Shown here piece after piece: positions 44,609 through 52,816 of a stretch of 64,000 bases of DNA. The notes below the pieces were generated by a model, which made no database searches, was not told where the DNA came from, and saw only the letters and a list, made by a program, of their open reading frames with translations. Numbering within the stretch: the first letter of the stretch is position 1; each line of letters opens with the position of its first letter. A program made the position numbers and the translations under genes. Origin of the DNA: an uncultured Bacteroidales bacterium (GTDB taxonomy: Bacteria; Bacteroidota; Bacteroidia; Bacteroidales; Bacteroidaceae); the NCBI GenBank assembly GCA_902799355.1, contig CADCAG010000016.1:1-64000 (forward strand), read 5' to 3'.

Positions 44609-45217
44609 CTATCCGATTGCTTTTCTGATTTTACAGAAGTGGTCTATCAGCGCCTGATATTCCAGCTCCTGATGGATGTTGAAGCGGTTCCAGAGGTCGC
44701 CACTGATGACAATGCCTCCGAAGCCCAGGTCCTTGACAGCCTTGATGGTATCCAAGTTCATGCCTCCCAGGGCATATACGTGGCGGTCTATCAGTCCCTT
44801 GTGCGAGGCCTCTTTCAGTTCGTCCATGGTGAACGAGGCTTTTTGGTCGGGCTCCGTCTGACTGTCAAAGATGTACTTCAGCATGACGTAGTCGGCATTT
44901 TTCTTAGCCTCTTTCAACAGGTCCAGGTGGGTACAGTATCTGCTGATGTTTCCCTTGTAACCCTTCGGTGCGGGTGTCGTTTCGTCGTTGATATGTATGC
45001 CGTGCAACTTATATTCCTCTTTTAAATAATAGTTGTCGTGCACGGTAATGCGCTTGCGGTATTCATCGGGCAGCAGCGTCAGCAGTCGCTCGGAATACAT
45101 GGGTGATGAGTCGGGCTTGAAGAGATGCAAGTCGTCAAGTCCCGCTTCGAAAAGTGACGAGAGTATCTTGTCTTCCTCCACGAAGAACGTGGGTTGAGTC
45201 ATCAATACGAGTTTCAT
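44609..45217 (-). CDS. Thiamine phosphate synthase/TenI-family protein
   Basis: 202 residues with a TIM-barrel of the TMP-TenI superfamily: KYKLHGIHIND-like strand (KEEYKLHGIHINDETTPAPK) and the phosphate-binding HVYALGGMNLDTIKAVKDLG, then GIVISGDLW. It lacks several residues typical of ThiE, so a TenI-like or repurposed role is as likely as thiamine phosphate synthase. Its ATG overlaps the pheS stop by one base (TGATG), meaning coupled translation. Confidence 0.7.
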   Translation of the reverse strand: MKLVLMTQPTFFVEEDKILSSLFEAGLDDLHLFKPDSSPMYSERLLTLLPDEYRKRITVHDNYYLKEEYKLHGIHINDETTPAPKGYKGNISRYCTHLDLLKEAKKNADYVMLKYIFDSQTEPDQKASFTMDELKEASHKGLIDRHVYALGGMNLDTIKAVKDLGFGGIVISGDLWNRFNIHQELEYQALIDHFCKIRKAIG

Positions 45218-46275
45218 CAGTTGGCAGCTTCAAATTCTTTTAAGAAGCGCACGTCGTTCTCAGAGAACATGCGCAGGTCGCTCACCTGATACTTCAGGTT
45301 GGTAATGCGCTCTACGCCCATACCAAAGGCATAGCCGCTGTAAATCTTAGAGTCGATGCCGCACTCTTCCAGCACGTTGGGGTCTACCATACCGCATCCC
45401 AGGATTTCTACCCAGCCGGTATGCTTGCAGAATCCACAGCCTTCGCCACCGCAGATGAAACATGAGATATCCATCTCGGCAGAGGGCTCTGTGAAGGGAA
45501 AGTACGACGGACGCAGACGAATCTTGGTGTCGGCACCAAACATCTCGCGGGCAAACGACAGTAAGACTTGCTTCAAGTCAGTGAAGCTGACGTTCTTGTC
45601 GATATACAATCCTTCCACCTGATGGAAGAAGCAGTGCGCACGGGCAGTGATGGCTTCGTTACGATAGACACGTCCTGGACAGATGACGCGGATGGGAGCG
45701 GTTAGTTTGCCGTCCTCGGTATGCATCTGCTCCATAACACGGGCTTGTACACTCGATGTATGCGAGCGCAGCAGGATATTCTTGGTGACGTCGTTGGGAT
45801 GCTGCGAGACGAAGAAGGTGTCCTGCATGTCGCGGGCAGGATGGTCGGCAGCAAAGTTCATGCGGGTGAACACGTGCAGGTCGTCCTCCACCTCAGGACC
45901 GTCGGCCAGCACAAAGCCCATGCGTGAGAAGATGTCGATAATCTCGTTAGTGACAATGGTGAGCGGATGGCGTGTGCCCAGCTCAACAGGGTAGGGGGTA
46001 CGTGTCAGGTCGATGGCCTCGTCGCCCGTTTCCTGCTCAGCACACTGCTCACGCAACTGGTTGATGCGCTCGGTAGCCAGCGTCTTCAGCTCGTTAATCT
46101 TCATACCTACGGTCTTCTTCTGATCTGCCGCAACATTGCGGAAATCATTCATCAGAGCGGTAATCTCACCTTTCTTGCTGAGGAATCTCAGTCGCAGCTG
46201 TTCTACCTCGTCAGCATTCTTAGCACTAAGTGTCTGTACTTCTTTCAGAAGCTCGTCTATCTTATCAATAATCAT
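45217..46275 (-). CDS. pheS: Phenylalanyl-tRNA synthetase alpha subunit
   Basis: 352 residues starting MIIDKIDELLKEVQTLSAK. Class II signatures include HPLTIVTNEIIDIFSRMGF, RVYRNEAITARAHCFFHQVE (motif 2) and the C-terminal GCGMVDPNVL and GYAFGMGVERI (motif 3). It charges tRNA-Phe together with PheT, which is not in the window. I set the start at 46275 because longer in-frame starts run through the promoter. Confidence 0.97.
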   Translation of the reverse strand: MIIDKIDELLKEVQTLSAKNADEVEQLRLRFLSKKGEITALMNDFRNVAADQKKTVGMKINELKTLATERINQLREQCAEQETGDEAIDLTRTPYPVELGTRHPLTIVTNEIIDIFSRMGFVLADGPEVEDDLHVFTRMNFAADHPARDMQDTFFVSQHPNDVTKNILLRSHTSSVQARVMEQMHTEDGKLTAPIRVICPGRVYRNEAITARAHCFFHQVEGLYIDKNVSFTDLKQVLLSFAREMFGADTKIRLRPSYFPFTEPSAEMDISCFICGGEGCGFCKHTGWVEILGCGMVDPNVLEECGIDSKIYSGYAFGMGVERITNLKYQVSDLRMFSENDVRFLKEFEAAN

Positions 46276-46308
46276 AGCCTTTTTTGATGTATTTCTCAAA
46301 TTTTGATG

Positions 46309-46316
46309 CAAAGGTA
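46309..46316 (-). promoter_or_regulatory. -7 box of the pheS operon
   Basis: TACCTTTG on the minus strand, followed by CA, lies 33 bases before the pheS start. It opposes the promoter at 46360 across an AT-rich heptamer stretch. Confidence 0.65.
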
Positions 46317-46324
46317 CAAATAAA

Positions 46325-46359
46325 TTGAAAAATAAAGATGAAAAATTAAAGATTATTTG
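46325..46359. repeat. Degenerate heptamer stretch between divergent pheS and lipoprotein promoters
   Basis: Units TTGAAAA, ATAAAGA, TGAAAAA, TTAAAGA and TTATTTG can be read at period 7. The sequence is A-rich, so chance contributes more here than in other arrays. Confidence 0.4.
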
Positions 46360-46367
46360 TAACTTTG
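46360..46367 (+). promoter_or_regulatory. -7 box of the DUF4348-like lipoprotein gene
   Basis: TAACTTTG followed by CA lies 27 bases before the ATG at 46395. Confidence 0.65.
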
Positions 46368-46394
46368 CACAAAATTTTGAGAGAAGATAGAAAA

Positions 46395-47243
46395 ATGAGT
46401 TCACTCATGAGACTTAATGGTATTATTTCGGTTGTTTTGTTGGCGCTGCTGACAGCATGTGGCGGCAACAAGGGAGGACAGGCTACTGAGGAAGTCCCTG
46501 CCGACTCCGTTCTTAATGACTCCCTCCGCAACGACTCCCTACAGGCGCTGATTGAAGACTATCCCATGCCCAAGGCTGCTGACGAGCTGTTCGACGATTT
46601 CGTCTACAACTTCGTCGTCAACCGCAAGCTGCAGATGGAGCGCATCCATTTCCCCTTGCCCTCTGAGCAGAATGGCAAGGTCAAGATGGTGAAGAAGAAC
46701 GACTGGAAGATAGAGCATTTCTTTATGCGCCAGGGCTACTACACGCTGCTCTTCGACAGCGAGAAGCACATGGAGGTCGTCAAGGACACCTCCGTCAACC
46801 ACGCCATCGTAGAGAAGATTCATTTCGATACGCGCAATATCGAACAATTCATCTTTTATCGCAGGCGTGGCGCGTGGATGCTGACGAAGATACGCCAGAT
46901 TCCTTTCGCGCAGGATGTCAACGCCACGTTCCTCACGTTCTACCAGCAGTTTGTCTCTGACAAGACGTTTCAGGGCAAGAGCCTGGCAGAGAGCGTCAAG
47001 TTTGTGGGTCCCGACCCTGACGACGACTTCAACATGATGGAGGGCATCATTACGCCCGACACGTGGGAGGCCTTTGCCCCTGACCTGCCCAAGAAGATGA
47101 TCTACAACATCATCTATGGACAGCCTAAACACGAAGGCAACTCCAAGATTTTCGTCATGCGTGGCATTGCCAACGGTATGGAACTGGAGATGACCTTCAA
47201 GCGCATGAGTGGTAACTGGAAACTCGTAAAACTCACAACTTAA
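46395..47243 (+). CDS. Probable lipoprotein with DUF4348-like domain
   Basis: 282 residues. The lipobox LLTAC (Cys22) is followed by a Ser/Asp/Asn-rich linker. The main domain (about 55-280) contains paired repeats such as FDDFVYNFVVNRKLQMERIH and FLTFYQQFVSDKTFQGKSLA, which resembles DUF4348 lipoproteins of Bacteroidales; function unknown. Likely exported and lipid-anchored. ATGs at 46395 and 46407 are both possible. Its stop overlaps the murB start by one base. Confidence 0.75.
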   Translation: MSSLMRLNGIISVVLLALLTACGGNKGGQATEEVPADSVLNDSLRNDSLQALIEDYPMPKAADELFDDFVYNFVVNRKLQMERIHFPLPSEQNGKVKMVKKNDWKIEHFFMRQGYYTLLFDSEKHMEVVKDTSVNHAIVEKIHFDTRNIEQFIFYRRRGAWMLTKIRQIPFAQDVNATFLTFYQQFVSDKTFQGKSLAESVKFVGPDPDDDFNMMEGIITPDTWEAFAPDLPKKMIYNIIYGQPKHEGNSKIFVMRGIANGMELEMTFKRMSGNWKLVKLTT

Positions 47244-48241
47244 TGGTTGACGAAGTTAATTATAGTCTGCTTGCTCACAACACATTTGGCATCGACGCCA
47301 AGTGTCGCCGTTTCGTGGAATACAGTTCCGTAGAAGAGGCTCAGCAGATAGCCCGCGAGCTCCAGGAATCCTATCTGCTAATAGGTGCTGGCAGCAACCT
47401 TTTGTTGACGCAAGACTTCGAAGGAACGGTGGTTCACTCTGCGTTAAAAGGCATTGAATCCCAGTCTGATATCCATGTTCGCTGTGGTAGTGGTGAAACG
47501 TGGGACGAGTTCGTTGCCTGGTGCGTTGGTCATCAACTCTTTGGTGCTGAAAACCTGTCGCTCATTCCTGGTGAGGTGGGTGCCAGTGCCGTCCAGAATA
47601 TCGGTGCCTATGGTGCCGAGGTCAAGGACCTGATAGAGACTGTCGAGGCCGTCGAGATAGGTACCGGTCGCCTGTGCGTCTTCACTCGCGAGGAGTGCCA
47701 GTATGGCTACCGCGACAGCCGTTTCAAGCACGAGTGGAAGAACAAATACCTCATCACCCATGTCGTTTACCACCTGTCCAGCGACGAGAGCCGCCAGTCT
47801 ACGGAGTATGGCAATATCCGTAGCGAGCTGGACCGCCGAGGCATCCAGACGCCCACAGCCGCCGAGCTGCGCCAGGTCGTCATCGACATCCGCAACGCCA
47901 AGCTCCCTGACCCCAAGGTCACGGGCAATGCGGGCAGCTTCTTCATGAATCCCGTGGTAGAGCGTCAGAAGTTTGAGCAGCTGCTGGCCGCCTATCCCGA
48001 TATGCCACATTATTATATAGATGCTGACCACGAGAAGATTCCTGCCGGCTGGATGATTGACCAGTGTGGCTGGAAAGGCCGCTCGCTGGGCCGTGCAGGC
48101 GTTCACGACAAGCAGGCCCTCGTCCTCGTCAATCGCGGTGGTGCCACAGGTCAGGAGATTGTCGACCTCTGCAACACCATCCGCAACGATGTCAAAGCAA
48201 AGTTCGGCATCGATATCCACCCTGAAGTGAACATCATATGA
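47243..48241 (+). CDS. murB: UDP-N-acetylenolpyruvoylglucosamine reductase
   Basis: 332 residues. The FAD-binding segments LIGAGSNLLLTQDFEGTVVH and LIPGEVGASAVQNIGAYGAE are present, with the catalytic-type Ser in GNAGSFFMNPVV and a C-terminal Glu in DIHPEVNII, as in type I MurB. It reduces the enolpyruvyl group to form UDP-MurNAc for peptidoglycan. Start TAATG overlaps the previous stop; the stop overlaps the next gene by four bases. Confidence 0.96.
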   Translation: MVDEVNYSLLAHNTFGIDAKCRRFVEYSSVEEAQQIARELQESYLLIGAGSNLLLTQDFEGTVVHSALKGIESQSDIHVRCGSGETWDEFVAWCVGHQLFGAENLSLIPGEVGASAVQNIGAYGAEVKDLIETVEAVEIGTGRLCVFTREECQYGYRDSRFKHEWKNKYLITHVVYHLSSDESRQSTEYGNIRSELDRRGIQTPTAAELRQVVIDIRNAKLPDPKVTGNAGSFFMNPVVERQKFEQLLAAYPDMPHYYIDADHEKIPAGWMIDQCGWKGRSLGRAGVHDKQALVLVNRGGATGQEIVDLCNTIRNDVKAKFGIDIHPEVNII

Positions 48242-48996
48242 AGCTGACATTCTTAGGAACCGGAACATCGTGTGGCGTGCCCACCATCGGCTGCCAGTGC
48301 TATACCTGCAGCAGTACCGACCCGCACGATAAGCGCTTGCGCTGCTCGGCACTCATCGAGACGGAACAGACGCGCCTGCTCATCGACTGTGGCCCCGACT
48401 TCCGTCAGCAGATCATGTCGCAACCCTTCCGCAAGATTGACGGCATCCTCATCACCCACGCCCACTACGACCACATGGGCGGCATGGACGATATCCGTCC
48501 CTATTGCCAGTTTGGCGAAATCAATGTCTATGCCGACCCCATAGCCCGCCGAGGCATGCTCGAAATGCTGCCTTACTGTTTTGCAGAGCACCGTTATCCG
48601 GGCGTTCCCGCCATCCAGCTCCATGAGATTCACAAGCACGAGGCCTTCCGCATTGGCGACCTCAACATCGTTCCCTTCCAGGTCATGCACCATGACCTGC
48701 CTATCCTGGGTTACCGCATTGGCCCGCTGGCTTATATCACCGATATGAAGACCATCGACGAGAGTGAGATTCCCTATATCGAAGGCTGCAACACCCTCGT
48801 TGTCAACGCCCTGCGCCAGAAGCCCCATCACTCCCACCAGACCCTTGACGAGGCCGTAGCCTTTGCCAGTAGGATAGGGGCCCGCCAGACGTGGCTCATC
48901 CATTCCAGCCACGACATCGGCCGTCATGCAGAGGTCAACGCCTCCCTGCCCGCCACTATCCAGATGGCCTACGATGGTCAGGTGATAGAAATATAA
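48238..48996 (+). CDS. MBL-fold metallo-hydrolase (PhnP-like)
   Basis: 252 residues. The metal motif THAHYDHMGG gives His74, His76, Asp78 and His79. An N-terminal GTGTSCGVPTIGCQCYTCSS segment resembles PhnP-type phosphodiesterases with extra metal-binding Cys. The C-terminal TWLIHSSHDIGRH completes the site. Substrate unknown; PhnP relatives cleave cyclic ribose phosphates. Translationally coupled to murB by ATGA. Confidence 0.85.
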   Translation: MKLTFLGTGTSCGVPTIGCQCYTCSSTDPHDKRLRCSALIETEQTRLLIDCGPDFRQQIMSQPFRKIDGILITHAHYDHMGGMDDIRPYCQFGEINVYADPIARRGMLEMLPYCFAEHRYPGVPAIQLHEIHKHEAFRIGDLNIVPFQVMHHDLPILGYRIGPLAYITDMKTIDESEIPYIEGCNTLVVNALRQKPHHSHQTLDEAVAFASRIGARQTWLIHSSHDIGRHAEVNASLPATIQMAYDGQVIEI

Positions 48997-49038
48997 TGTG
49001 AATGAAAGCTTTACGGATTTATAGAAACAAGTAACAAT

Positions 49039-49956
49039 ATGAGATACGGAATCATCGGCACTGGTGCCATTGGTGGCTATTATGGAGCAAAACTGGCTCA
49101 TGCAGGTCAGGAAGTTCATTTCCTGCTGCATAGCGACTATGAGTATGTGAAACTGCACGGTCTGCAGGTAGACTCCTGCGACGGCTCGTTTCATCTAACT
49201 GATGTCAACGCCTATCAGCATACAGAAGACATGCCTCTATGCGATGTGGTACTGGTGTGCCTGAAGTCTGTCAACAACGGCCAACTACAGACATTGCTGC
49301 CGCCACTGCTCCATGCCCGCACACTGGTGGTGCTCATTCAGAACGGCATTGGGGTGGAGGAGGATGTGCAGAAGATGTTCCCCAGTGTTCAACTGGCTGC
49401 CGGACTGGCCTTTATCTGTTCTGCAAAGACAGAGCCCGGCGTTGTCAACCACCAGTGTTATGGCAGCATCAACCTCGCCAACTACTCCTGCCGCGACGAA
49501 GCACTGATGCAGGCCGTGGTCGATGAGTTCCGTCAGGCGGACATCGAGACAGGACTGGTGGAATATCATGAGGCACGATGGAAAAAGGCTGTGTGGAACA
49601 TGCCATTCAACGGAATGACTGTAGCACTACACACGCAGACTGACCAGCTGCTGAAAAACAATTCGACCCGTCAACTCATTCGCGAGCAGATGATGGAGGT
49701 GGTCACTACCGCCCAGCACTTGGGTGTGAAGAACCTGGATGCCGCATTTGTCGACAAGATGATTGAGACCACCGATGCTATGACGCCCTATTCACCGTCA
49801 ATGCGCCTTGACTACGACTTCCACCGTCGTATGGAAATATACTATCTCTACACCCGTCCTTTGGAGATAGCCCGCGAGACAGGCTGTCCCATGCCAAAAC
49901 TAGAGATGCTGGAGGCAGAGCTACGTTTCTTAGAGGCAGATTCCATAATCCGCTAA
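49039..49956 (+). CDS. panE: 2-dehydropantoate 2-reductase family protein
   Basis: 305 residues. The N-terminal Rossmann motif GTGAIGGYYGAKLAHAG and the ketopantoate-reductase segments VCLKSVNNGQ, LIQNGIGVEED and WKKAVWNMPFNGMTVAL are present; the last includes the catalytic-type Lys. C-terminal PSMRLDYDFHRRMEIYYLY matches the family. It would reduce ketopantoate to pantoate for CoA, although several paralogues of this family act on other 2-oxoacids. Confidence 0.85.
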   Translation: MRYGIIGTGAIGGYYGAKLAHAGQEVHFLLHSDYEYVKLHGLQVDSCDGSFHLTDVNAYQHTEDMPLCDVVLVCLKSVNNGQLQTLLPPLLHARTLVVLIQNGIGVEEDVQKMFPSVQLAAGLAFICSAKTEPGVVNHQCYGSINLANYSCRDEALMQAVVDEFRQADIETGLVEYHEARWKKAVWNMPFNGMTVALHTQTDQLLKNNSTRQLIREQMMEVVTTAQHLGVKNLDAAFVDKMIETTDAMTPYSPSMRLDYDFHRRMEIYYLYTRPLEIARETGCPMPKLEMLEAELRFLEADSIIR

Positions 49957-49966
49957 TAATCCGCTA
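49945..49966 (+). repeat. 11-base direct repeat over the panE stop
   Basis: ATAATCCGCTA occurs twice in tandem. The panE stop codon is at the junction of the two copies. Confidence 0.7.
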
Positions 49967-50027
49967 AGTGTACAAGGTAAAAATCAAGCACTTCGTGGTC
50001 CGATGATTGACGGGAAAGAAAAAAATG

Positions 50028-50053
50028 GCGCGGCACCGTGGTTGGTGTCGCGC
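50028..50053. terminator. Bidirectional terminator between panE and the small minus-strand gene
   Basis: Arms GCGCGGCACC (50028-50037) and GGTGTCGCGC (50044-50053, one G-T pair) enclose a six-base loop. A run of seven T follows on the minus side and TAATGCTTTTT on the plus side. Confidence 0.8.
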
Positions 50054-50062
50054 TAATGCTTT

Positions 50063-50164
50063 TTAAGTATACCAAATAGATGGCATAGGCTTCTTTGTGG
50101 TCGATTCAACCTTCTTCTGGTTGATAGTCACCTTCTCGTTTTTTGTTTCTGACTTTGTGTACAT
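50063..50164 (-). CDS. Probable 33-residue basic protein, unknown function
   Basis: The frame starts at ATG 50164-50162 (MYTKSETKNEKVTINQKK) and ends VESTTKKPMPSIWYT. It is rich in Lys, Thr and Glu, with an aromatic C-terminus and no membrane segment. Support for a real gene is its own -7 box TAATTTTG 27 bases upstream, a purine-rich AAAAGAG before the ATG, and a strong terminator directly after the stop. A longer in-frame extension to 50284 passes through the promoter and is rejected. No homologue can be named without a search. Confidence 0.6.
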   Translation of the reverse strand: MYTKSETKNEKVTINQKKVESTTKKPMPSIWYT

Positions 50165-50190
50165 AACTCTTTTAGGTTTTTTGGTTGGTA

Positions 50191-50198
50191 CAAAATTA
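50191..50198 (-). promoter_or_regulatory. -7 box of the 33-residue protein gene
   Basis: TAATTTTG on the minus strand, followed by TA. An inverted repeat TATTGTTC/GAACAATA (50214-50221 with 50229-50236) overlaps the expected -33 region and could be an operator. Confidence 0.5.
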
Positions 50199-50314
50199 GG
50201 AAATATGTTATAATATTGTTCTTGTATTGAACAATAATTAGAGAAGATTAACATAATTCGATGGATTGTTGTATTTCTATTCATGGAATATCCAAAAATG
50301 AATTATATTTAGTA

Positions 50315-50345
50315 AACAAAAAAGAGAGGCAAAAACCTCTCTTTT
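50315..50345 (-). terminator. Terminator of the tRNA-Lys gene
   Basis: On the minus strand arms AAAAGAGAGG (50345-50336) and CCTCTCTTTT (50329-50320) enclose a six-base loop and are followed by T-rich sequence. Confidence 0.8.
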
Positions 50346-50346
50346 G

Positions 50347-50419
50347 TACACCCGCAGGGGCTCGAACCCTGGACACCCTGATTAAGAGTCAGGTGCTCTA
50401 CCAACTGAGCTACGGGTGC
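50347..50419 (-). tRNA. tRNA-Lys, anticodon CTT
   Basis: A 73-base cloverleaf on the minus strand. The acceptor arm GCACCCG pairs with CGGGTGT (G-T first pair). The D arm reads GCTCAGTTGGTAGAGC, the anticodon stem CCTGA/TCAGG with loop CTCTTAA (anticodon CTT, reading AAG), and the T arm GGGTTCGAGCCC. The discriminator is A and CCA is not encoded. It has its own promoter and terminator. Confidence 0.95.
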
Positions 50420-50464
50420 ATCATTTTTGTTGCTTGGTTCAGCGCTCTTGCTGAATTGCGGGTG

Positions 50465-50496
50465 CAAAGGTACGGAGTTTTTTCGTAACCACCAAA
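50465..50496 (-). promoter_or_regulatory. Promoter of tRNA-Lys
   Basis: The -7 box TACCTTTG is at 50472-50465 and TTTG at 50496-50493 with a 20-base spacer; the mature 5' end is 45 bases downstream. Confidence 0.75.
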
Positions 50497-50527
50497 TGTT
50501 TTGAGGACTTTTTTTGAAAAAAGATGA

Positions 50528-50562
50528 AAAAAGGCTCGAATTCCGAAGAATCGAGCCTTTTT
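50528..50562 (-). terminator. Terminator of the membrane pyrophosphatase gene
   Basis: Twelve-base arms AAAAAGGCTCGA (50528-50539) and TCGAGCCTTTTT (50551-50562) lie directly after the hppA stop (50571), with T-rich sequence following on the minus strand. Confidence 0.88.
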
Positions 50563-50570
50563 GTTTATTT

Positions 50571-52757
50571 TTAGATGAACAGAACGGTGAGTCCTGCCAT
50601 CACAATGCTGACCATAGACATCAATTTAATGAGGATGTTAAGGGATGGACCAGAGGTATCTTTGAAGGGGTCACCAACGGTGTCGCCCACGATGGTAGCC
50701 TTGTGAGCGAAAGAGCCCTTGCCACCAAAGTTGCCTTCCTCGACCATCTTCTTGGCATTATCCCACGCACCGCCGGCATTGGCCATGAAGACGGCGAGGG
50801 TGAAGCCACAAGTGAGTCCGCCAACGAGCAGACCAAGGACACCAGCAACGCCCAGAACGCAACCAACAACAATGGGGATAGCGATGGCGAGGAGTGATGG
50901 GAAGATCATCTCATGCTGAGCAGCACGTGTGGAGATCTCTACGCAGGAGCCGTAGTCGGGAGTGCCTGTACCCTCAAGGATGCCTGCAATCTCGCGGAAC
51001 TGACGACGAACCTCTTCCACCATCTTCTGGGCGGCACGACCTACAGCCTCCATGGTGAGACCACAGAAGAGGAAGGACGCCATACCTCCGATGAAAGCAC
51101 CCACAAGGACCTTGGGGTTCATGAGGTTAACCTGGAAGTAGTTCATGAAATCGGGGATGGTGGCAGCAGAAGCACTGATGACCTCGCCCTTGACATTCTC
51201 CATCATAACACCAGCACGCTCCATGGCAATCTTGATTTCCTCGATGTAAGAGGCAAGGAGTGCGAGAGCCGTGAGGGCAGCGGAGCCAATGGCAAAGCCC
51301 TTACCAGTAGCAGCGGTAGTGTTGCCCAGCGCATCGAGGGCATCGGTCCGATGACGAACCTCTTCGCCCAGTTCAGACATTTCTGCATTACCACCAGCAT
51401 TGTCAGCAATAGGTCCGTAGGCGTCAGTAGCCAGTGTGATTCCCAGCGTAGAGAGCATACCCACAGCAGCAATACCGATGCCATAGAGTCCATTGGCCAG
51501 GCTCTGTGAAGACATAGAGAGGTCGAAACCATTGGCAAAGCCAAAGCTGAGGATGATGGCCACGCCGATGGTGATAACGGGAATGCAGGTAGAAATCATA
51601 CCTGTTCCTATACCTTTTATAATAACGGTAGCAGAACCCGTGAGACCAGCCTCAGAGATTTTCTGGGTGGGCTTGTAGGAGTGAGAGGTGTAGTACTCGG
51701 TAGCCTGTCCGATGATGACACCAGCGACAAGACCCGTGATGACAGAGCAAGAGAGCCAGAGCCAGTTCTCGATGCCCAGCAGGTAGAGGATACAGAAGGT
51801 GGCGACGGCAATGAGTACGGCACTGACGTTGGTACCCAGAGAAAGCGACTTCAGCAGGTCGCGCATGGTGGCGCCCTCCTTGGTGCGAACCAGGAAGATG
51901 CCGAAGAGCGACAGGAAGACACCCACGGCAGCGATGAGCATGGGAGCGATGACGGCCTTGAGCTGGATGTCGAGACCGGCTGCAGCAAAGGCAGCAGCAC
52001 CTAGAGCAGCTGTAGAGAGCACAGAGCCACAGTACGACTCGTAGAGGTCGGCACCCATACCAGCCACGTCGCCCACATTGTCGCCTACGTTATCGGCAAT
52101 GGTAGCAGGATTGCGTGGGTCGTCCTCGGGAATGTCGGCCTCGACCTTACCCACGATGTCAGCACCCACGTCGGCAGCCTTGGTATAGATACCACCACCC
52201 ACACGAGCGAACAGCGCCTGCGTAGAAGCACCCATACCGAAGGTCAGCATGGTAGTGGTGATGGAGATGAGTCCGTCCTGATCGAAGTAGTTCAGCACGA
52301 CAAACCAGATGGCAATGTCGAGCAAACCAAGACCCACCACGGTGAGACCCATGACGGCGCCAGAGCGGAAGGCCACCTTCAGACCGGCGTTCAGACTCTT
52401 ACGGGCTGCATTGGCGGTACGGGCAGAGGCATAGGTTGCCGTCTTCATGCCGAAGAAGCCTGCCAGACCAGAGAAGAAACCACCTGTCAGAAAGGCGAAC
52501 GGTACCCAGGGGTTCTGCACGTTCAGTCCGTAAGCCATGAAGGCAAACAGCGCGCAGAGAATTACAAACACGATGCCGACGACCTTGTATTGCTGTTTGA
52601 GGTAAGCCATAGCACCTTTTCTCACGTAGAGGGCAATCTCACGCATGCGTGGTGTACCCTCATCTTCTGCCATCATCTGACGGAAGAAGAAAAAGGCCAT
52701 GCCCAAAGCAACGATAGATGCAATGGGCACGAGCCAGAATACGGTTGGAATAATCAT
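50571..52757 (-). CDS. hppA: Membrane-bound ion-pumping pyrophosphatase, K+-dependent type
   Basis: 728 residues with about 16 membrane helices. The pyrophosphate site reads DVGADIVGKVE (about residue 194) and then NVGDNVGDVAGMGADLYES; the C-terminal site has NAGGAWDNAKK and GDTVGDPFKDTSGPSLNILI. The motif GNTTAATGKGFAIGS has Ala where K+-independent enzymes carry Lys, so a K+-dependent enzyme is inferred. This class includes Na+ pumps and the Na+,H+ pump described in a Bacteroides species; the ion cannot be fixed by eye. It is 59 bases downstream of the acidic-tail gene and probably shares its transcript. Confidence 0.95.
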   Translation of the reverse strand: MIIPTVFWLVPIASIVALGMAFFFFRQMMAEDEGTPRMREIALYVRKGAMAYLKQQYKVVGIVFVILCALFAFMAYGLNVQNPWVPFAFLTGGFFSGLAGFFGMKTATYASARTANAARKSLNAGLKVAFRSGAVMGLTVVGLGLLDIAIWFVVLNYFDQDGLISITTTMLTFGMGASTQALFARVGGGIYTKAADVGADIVGKVEADIPEDDPRNPATIADNVGDNVGDVAGMGADLYESYCGSVLSTAALGAAAFAAAGLDIQLKAVIAPMLIAAVGVFLSLFGIFLVRTKEGATMRDLLKSLSLGTNVSAVLIAVATFCILYLLGIENWLWLSCSVITGLVAGVIIGQATEYYTSHSYKPTQKISEAGLTGSATVIIKGIGTGMISTCIPVITIGVAIILSFGFANGFDLSMSSQSLANGLYGIGIAAVGMLSTLGITLATDAYGPIADNAGGNAEMSELGEEVRHRTDALDALGNTTAATGKGFAIGSAALTALALLASYIEEIKIAMERAGVMMENVKGEVISASAATIPDFMNYFQVNLMNPKVLVGAFIGGMASFLFCGLTMEAVGRAAQKMVEEVRRQFREIAGILEGTGTPDYGSCVEISTRAAQHEMIFPSLLAIAIPIVVGCVLGVAGVLGLLVGGLTCGFTLAVFMANAGGAWDNAKKMVEEGNFGGKGSFAHKATIVGDTVGDPFKDTSGPSLNILIKLMSMVSIVMAGLTVLFI

Positions 52758-52816
52758 ATATTAAATAGGTTAGTTAAAGGTCTTTGAGGTTTGGGGGTAG
52801 GAGAGGGTAGGCAGCC

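Noticed and set aside
48253..49194. A 313-codon minus-strand open frame opposite the MBL hydrolase and the start of panE
   Set aside because: It is antisense to two clear genes, Val/Gly/Asp-rich from codon complementarity, and has no initiation signals.
50165..50284. N-terminal extension of the 33-residue protein to a 73-residue frame
   Set aside because: The extension runs through the -7 box and the inverted repeat upstream. Its composition is that of AT-rich non-coding sequence.
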